The notes below the pieces were generated by a model. That model was not told where the DNA came from. It ran no database searches and saw nothing but the letters and a program-made list of their open reading frames with translations. From assembly GCF_000001735.4 (NCBI RefSeq), contig NC_003070.9, positions 24,103,971 to 24,167,970 of the forward strand: a stretch of 64,000 nt of DNA, written 5' to 3'. Below are positions 61,710 to 64,000 of this stretch, in pieces (position 1 is the first letter of the stretch; the number at the start of each line of letters is the position of its first letter). This DNA is from Arabidopsis thaliana (Eukaryota > Streptophyta > Magnoliopsida > Brassicales > Brassicaceae). The position numbers were made by a program, and so were the translations under genes.

Positions 61710-63414
61710 TTTCTCTACACAATATGTTGCAACGCTAGAGAGCAAAACAAAACATACCCATAATCAGAAAAGATCCGACAAAAATCGAGTTACATGAACT
61801 AAATGTGATACACAAGGGACCGTTTTTATAGAATTCTCAGATATTGAAAATGACACAGAGAGTTATAGAAAGTTTTGTGCTTTATTCTCTTGAAAGACTA
61901 AACAAGTGGAAATCTAGAGAAGGAATCGACCAACCTGAGACAACGAGAGAGACTTAAGAGATTTCTTGGGCACTTAATATTAGATCTAGGGTTTAGATAG
62001 GATTTATATAGAGAAGTTTTAAGAGTTGCACAAAACATAAAATAAATTAAATTAATGTGTTCGAATGGGCCTAAAGCTACAAAGCTGGCCTGGTTTGTTT
62101 TTAAATTGTTGGTTTGATGGACATTTTCGATATCTCCAAAAAGGATTTTGATTACTATATCTGCTTTACTTTATTTTTTCTGAACTGAGATTGGATGACT
62201 ATAGTCTAATATCAATATATCATTCTGGTTTGGTTACTAACTGGATCTGAAATTGAAGTTTAGCAACATTCTTTTGGTTCGGGTATAGATAAGAAAACTG
62301 TGTGAATGATATCATGATTTGTATTAAACCTGAAATTTAAGCATGATAGCTGACTCTTAAATATATATTATATATATAATTTAAACGATGGAACTTTTGT
62401 TCAGAGAGATTATCATTTAATTTGTATTTTATTAAATTGTTTTCGTATATTCTAGAGCAATTCTCATTTAATACCATCAACTGAGTTTTAGCAAGCATTT
62501 CTTTTGTGCAACGAGTTTTAGCAAACCATATTGAATTTAGCCGTTTGTATACAACTTTTATTTTTCTTCTAAGGCCCGGTTGTTGTTGTTTTTTTTAAAC
62601 GGTGGTCGGTAATTCCTTCAACGGTTGTCAAGCTTCTGATGCTCTGAAACAATCTTGAAGCTTGTTTTGCACCATTTGTGGTTTTCAGTGCCCAAAAAAC
62701 TATAAAAACTCAGAAACTACAAATATACTTGGAAAATAATATTAGAATCATTAAAACCACACAAATACTTATTAAAATCCTATAAAACCCCATGGCTGAA
62801 ATAGATAAGCAATATTATTAAAGTGGTCACATTATCGGACAAACATTGGTCATATTATACATAACCTTCTTTCAAGATTTCAATGGTGTAAGTTTAATGT
62901 GTCGATATGATGCCTCGAGAAAACTCTCCAGCTCAAGTGAGAAGCCATGCGCAAAATTGGGGATCTATAAATAAAATGTTTATGGTAAGTTACACTTTTT
63001 CTCATAGAGTTCAAATTGTCATTATGTCAATTTAATTACTGAAAAAGATTGAGATGGTATAGTGTTCTGAAACAAGACTTTATATCTCTCCACAAATTTT
63101 GAAAAAACTAGAATATCATATCACCATCGATAATCGCTATAGTCGTAGAGAAACAATTCATATGTCTCTTTATTTATTACGTTTCATATATGTCTGTTTT
63201 TATAGATGATTTTTTTTAATCATTCTCTAACTTTCATAAAGAAAACAAAAATCATTGAAATAAACTGATCCAAAATAATTCAGTATCTTAAGCATACTCT
63301 TAGTGTCCAACATCTATTGCGTCAAAGGATCTTAAAAAATAAAAGAGACACAAAGCATTGTGGATACAAATGAACGTTTAAATCATCAATGGAATATATT
63401 AAAAAGAACTACAT
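61710..63414. other. Intergenic between the MATH gene and 4CL3
   Basis: It contains the MATH gene's leader and promoter (to about 62060, with a GGGCCTAAAG-type word near 62068), then AT-rich DNA, then the 4CL3 3' UTR. A (TA)n-like run lies near 62362-62380. No gene. Confidence 0.55.
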
Positions 63415-63867
63415 TCAACAAAGCTTAGCTTTGAGGTCCTTTCTTAGTATTTTTCCCGAAGGAGATTTAGGAATGGAAGCAACAAAGAAGACCTTGTGCA
63501 ATCTCTTATAGAACACCACCTAACAATGCAAGTAAACAAGCACATACTCAATATTAAAACAAATGGTATTTAATTAACCAAATAAAACGAAAGAAAGATT
63601 TGTACCTGTTTGGCAACATATTCTTTAACATCTTCTTCAGTGATATCATTTCCATTTGATCGCACCACGAAAGCCACCGGAACTTCCCCAGCGACTTCAT
63701 CATTTTGCCTGAACATGTCAAAGAAGGGTTAAAGAAAACGGTACCGTTTATACACTAGCTTACCACTCAATATGCATATGTTAGTGTGAAAGTACTTACG
63801 GAACAACAGCTGCATCGGCAATTGAATGGTGATTGATTAGCAAACTCTCTAGCTCAGCTGGAGGGAC
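63415..63867 (-). CDS. 4CL3: 4-coumarate:CoA ligase 3, 3' end only (At1g65060-like)
   Basis: It activates 4-coumarate and related hydroxycinnamates to CoA thioesters. In Arabidopsis 4CL3 is associated with flavonoid supply. Only the last three exons are inside the window: 63800-63867, 63606-63708 and 63415-63519 (minus strand), ending KDLKAKLC. The C-terminal subdomain of the adenylate-forming (ANL) family is visible: [23 protein letters not shown] and the catalytic-lysine motif [13 protein letters not shown]. The splice junctions keep frame. The remainder lies beyond 64000, and 63868-64000 is intron. Assignment to 4CL3 rather than another 4CL rests on gene order. Confidence 0.9.
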
Positions 63868-64000
63868 CTGTTCTTTCACATCTCATCATCATCATACCGC
63901 GATTTCGAAATGATCTTATCTTTTGAACTAAGTAATAGTATTATATCATTAATTTTCTATATCATTATGTAAATCTTTTTTAGGTGTAAACACTTGTTAA

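Overview
The window is plant nuclear DNA: AT-rich intergenic DNA, short GT-AG introns, plant-only families (CYP89A P450s, UGT79B glycosyltransferases, tocopherol methyltransferase, 4-coumarate:CoA ligase). Gene order, exon structures and protein lengths match what I remember of Arabidopsis thaliana chromosome 1 from about At1g64880 to At1g65060. Locus names and symbols come from memory, not a search. Gene models were built by hand from reading frames and splice signals.

Layout. 1.7-7.2 kb: an organellar ribosomal protein S5 gene and a folate-biopterin-transporter-like membrane protein, both plus strand. 9.3-25.1 kb: an accessory cluster of four intronless CYP89A P450 genes (plus strand) with two intronless UGT79B glycosyltransferase genes (minus strand) between the first and second P450. 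This region has duplicated promoters, mosaic paralogues and transposon-like insertions. 25.9-41.9 kb: condensin II subunit CAP-G2 (plus), then VTE4, the glycosyltransferase-like CDI and the membrane protein GTG1 (all minus). 43.2-55.2 kb: a tiny Cys/His-rich protein, a giant coiled-coil WEB-family protein, a NERD-like protein, a MAK11/PAK1IP1-type WD40 protein and a small LYR-motif protein. 56.1-64 kb: the ER ubiquitin ligase HRD1B, a MATH-domain gene with broken frame, and the 3' end of 4CL3.

Most genes act independently in housekeeping roles: organelle translation, chromosome condensation, vitamin E synthesis, ERAD and ribosome biogenesis. The only set that might work together is the CYP89A/UGT79B cluster, where oxidation followed by glycosylation is chemically plausible but unproven.

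The least expected features are: two GC-AG introns that are needed to keep coding frames open (a third is likely in a 5' UTR); a 38-residue protein repeat kept at exactly 114 bp over 13 units; a 12-bp duplication inside the sugar-donor motif of one UGT; a third UGT promoter copy with no gene; a 5'-UTR intron made of three tandem copies that include the splice acceptor; and a P450 gene that looks like a gene-conversion mosaic. I saw no CRISPR, rRNA or convincing tRNA gene, and no wholly new system.
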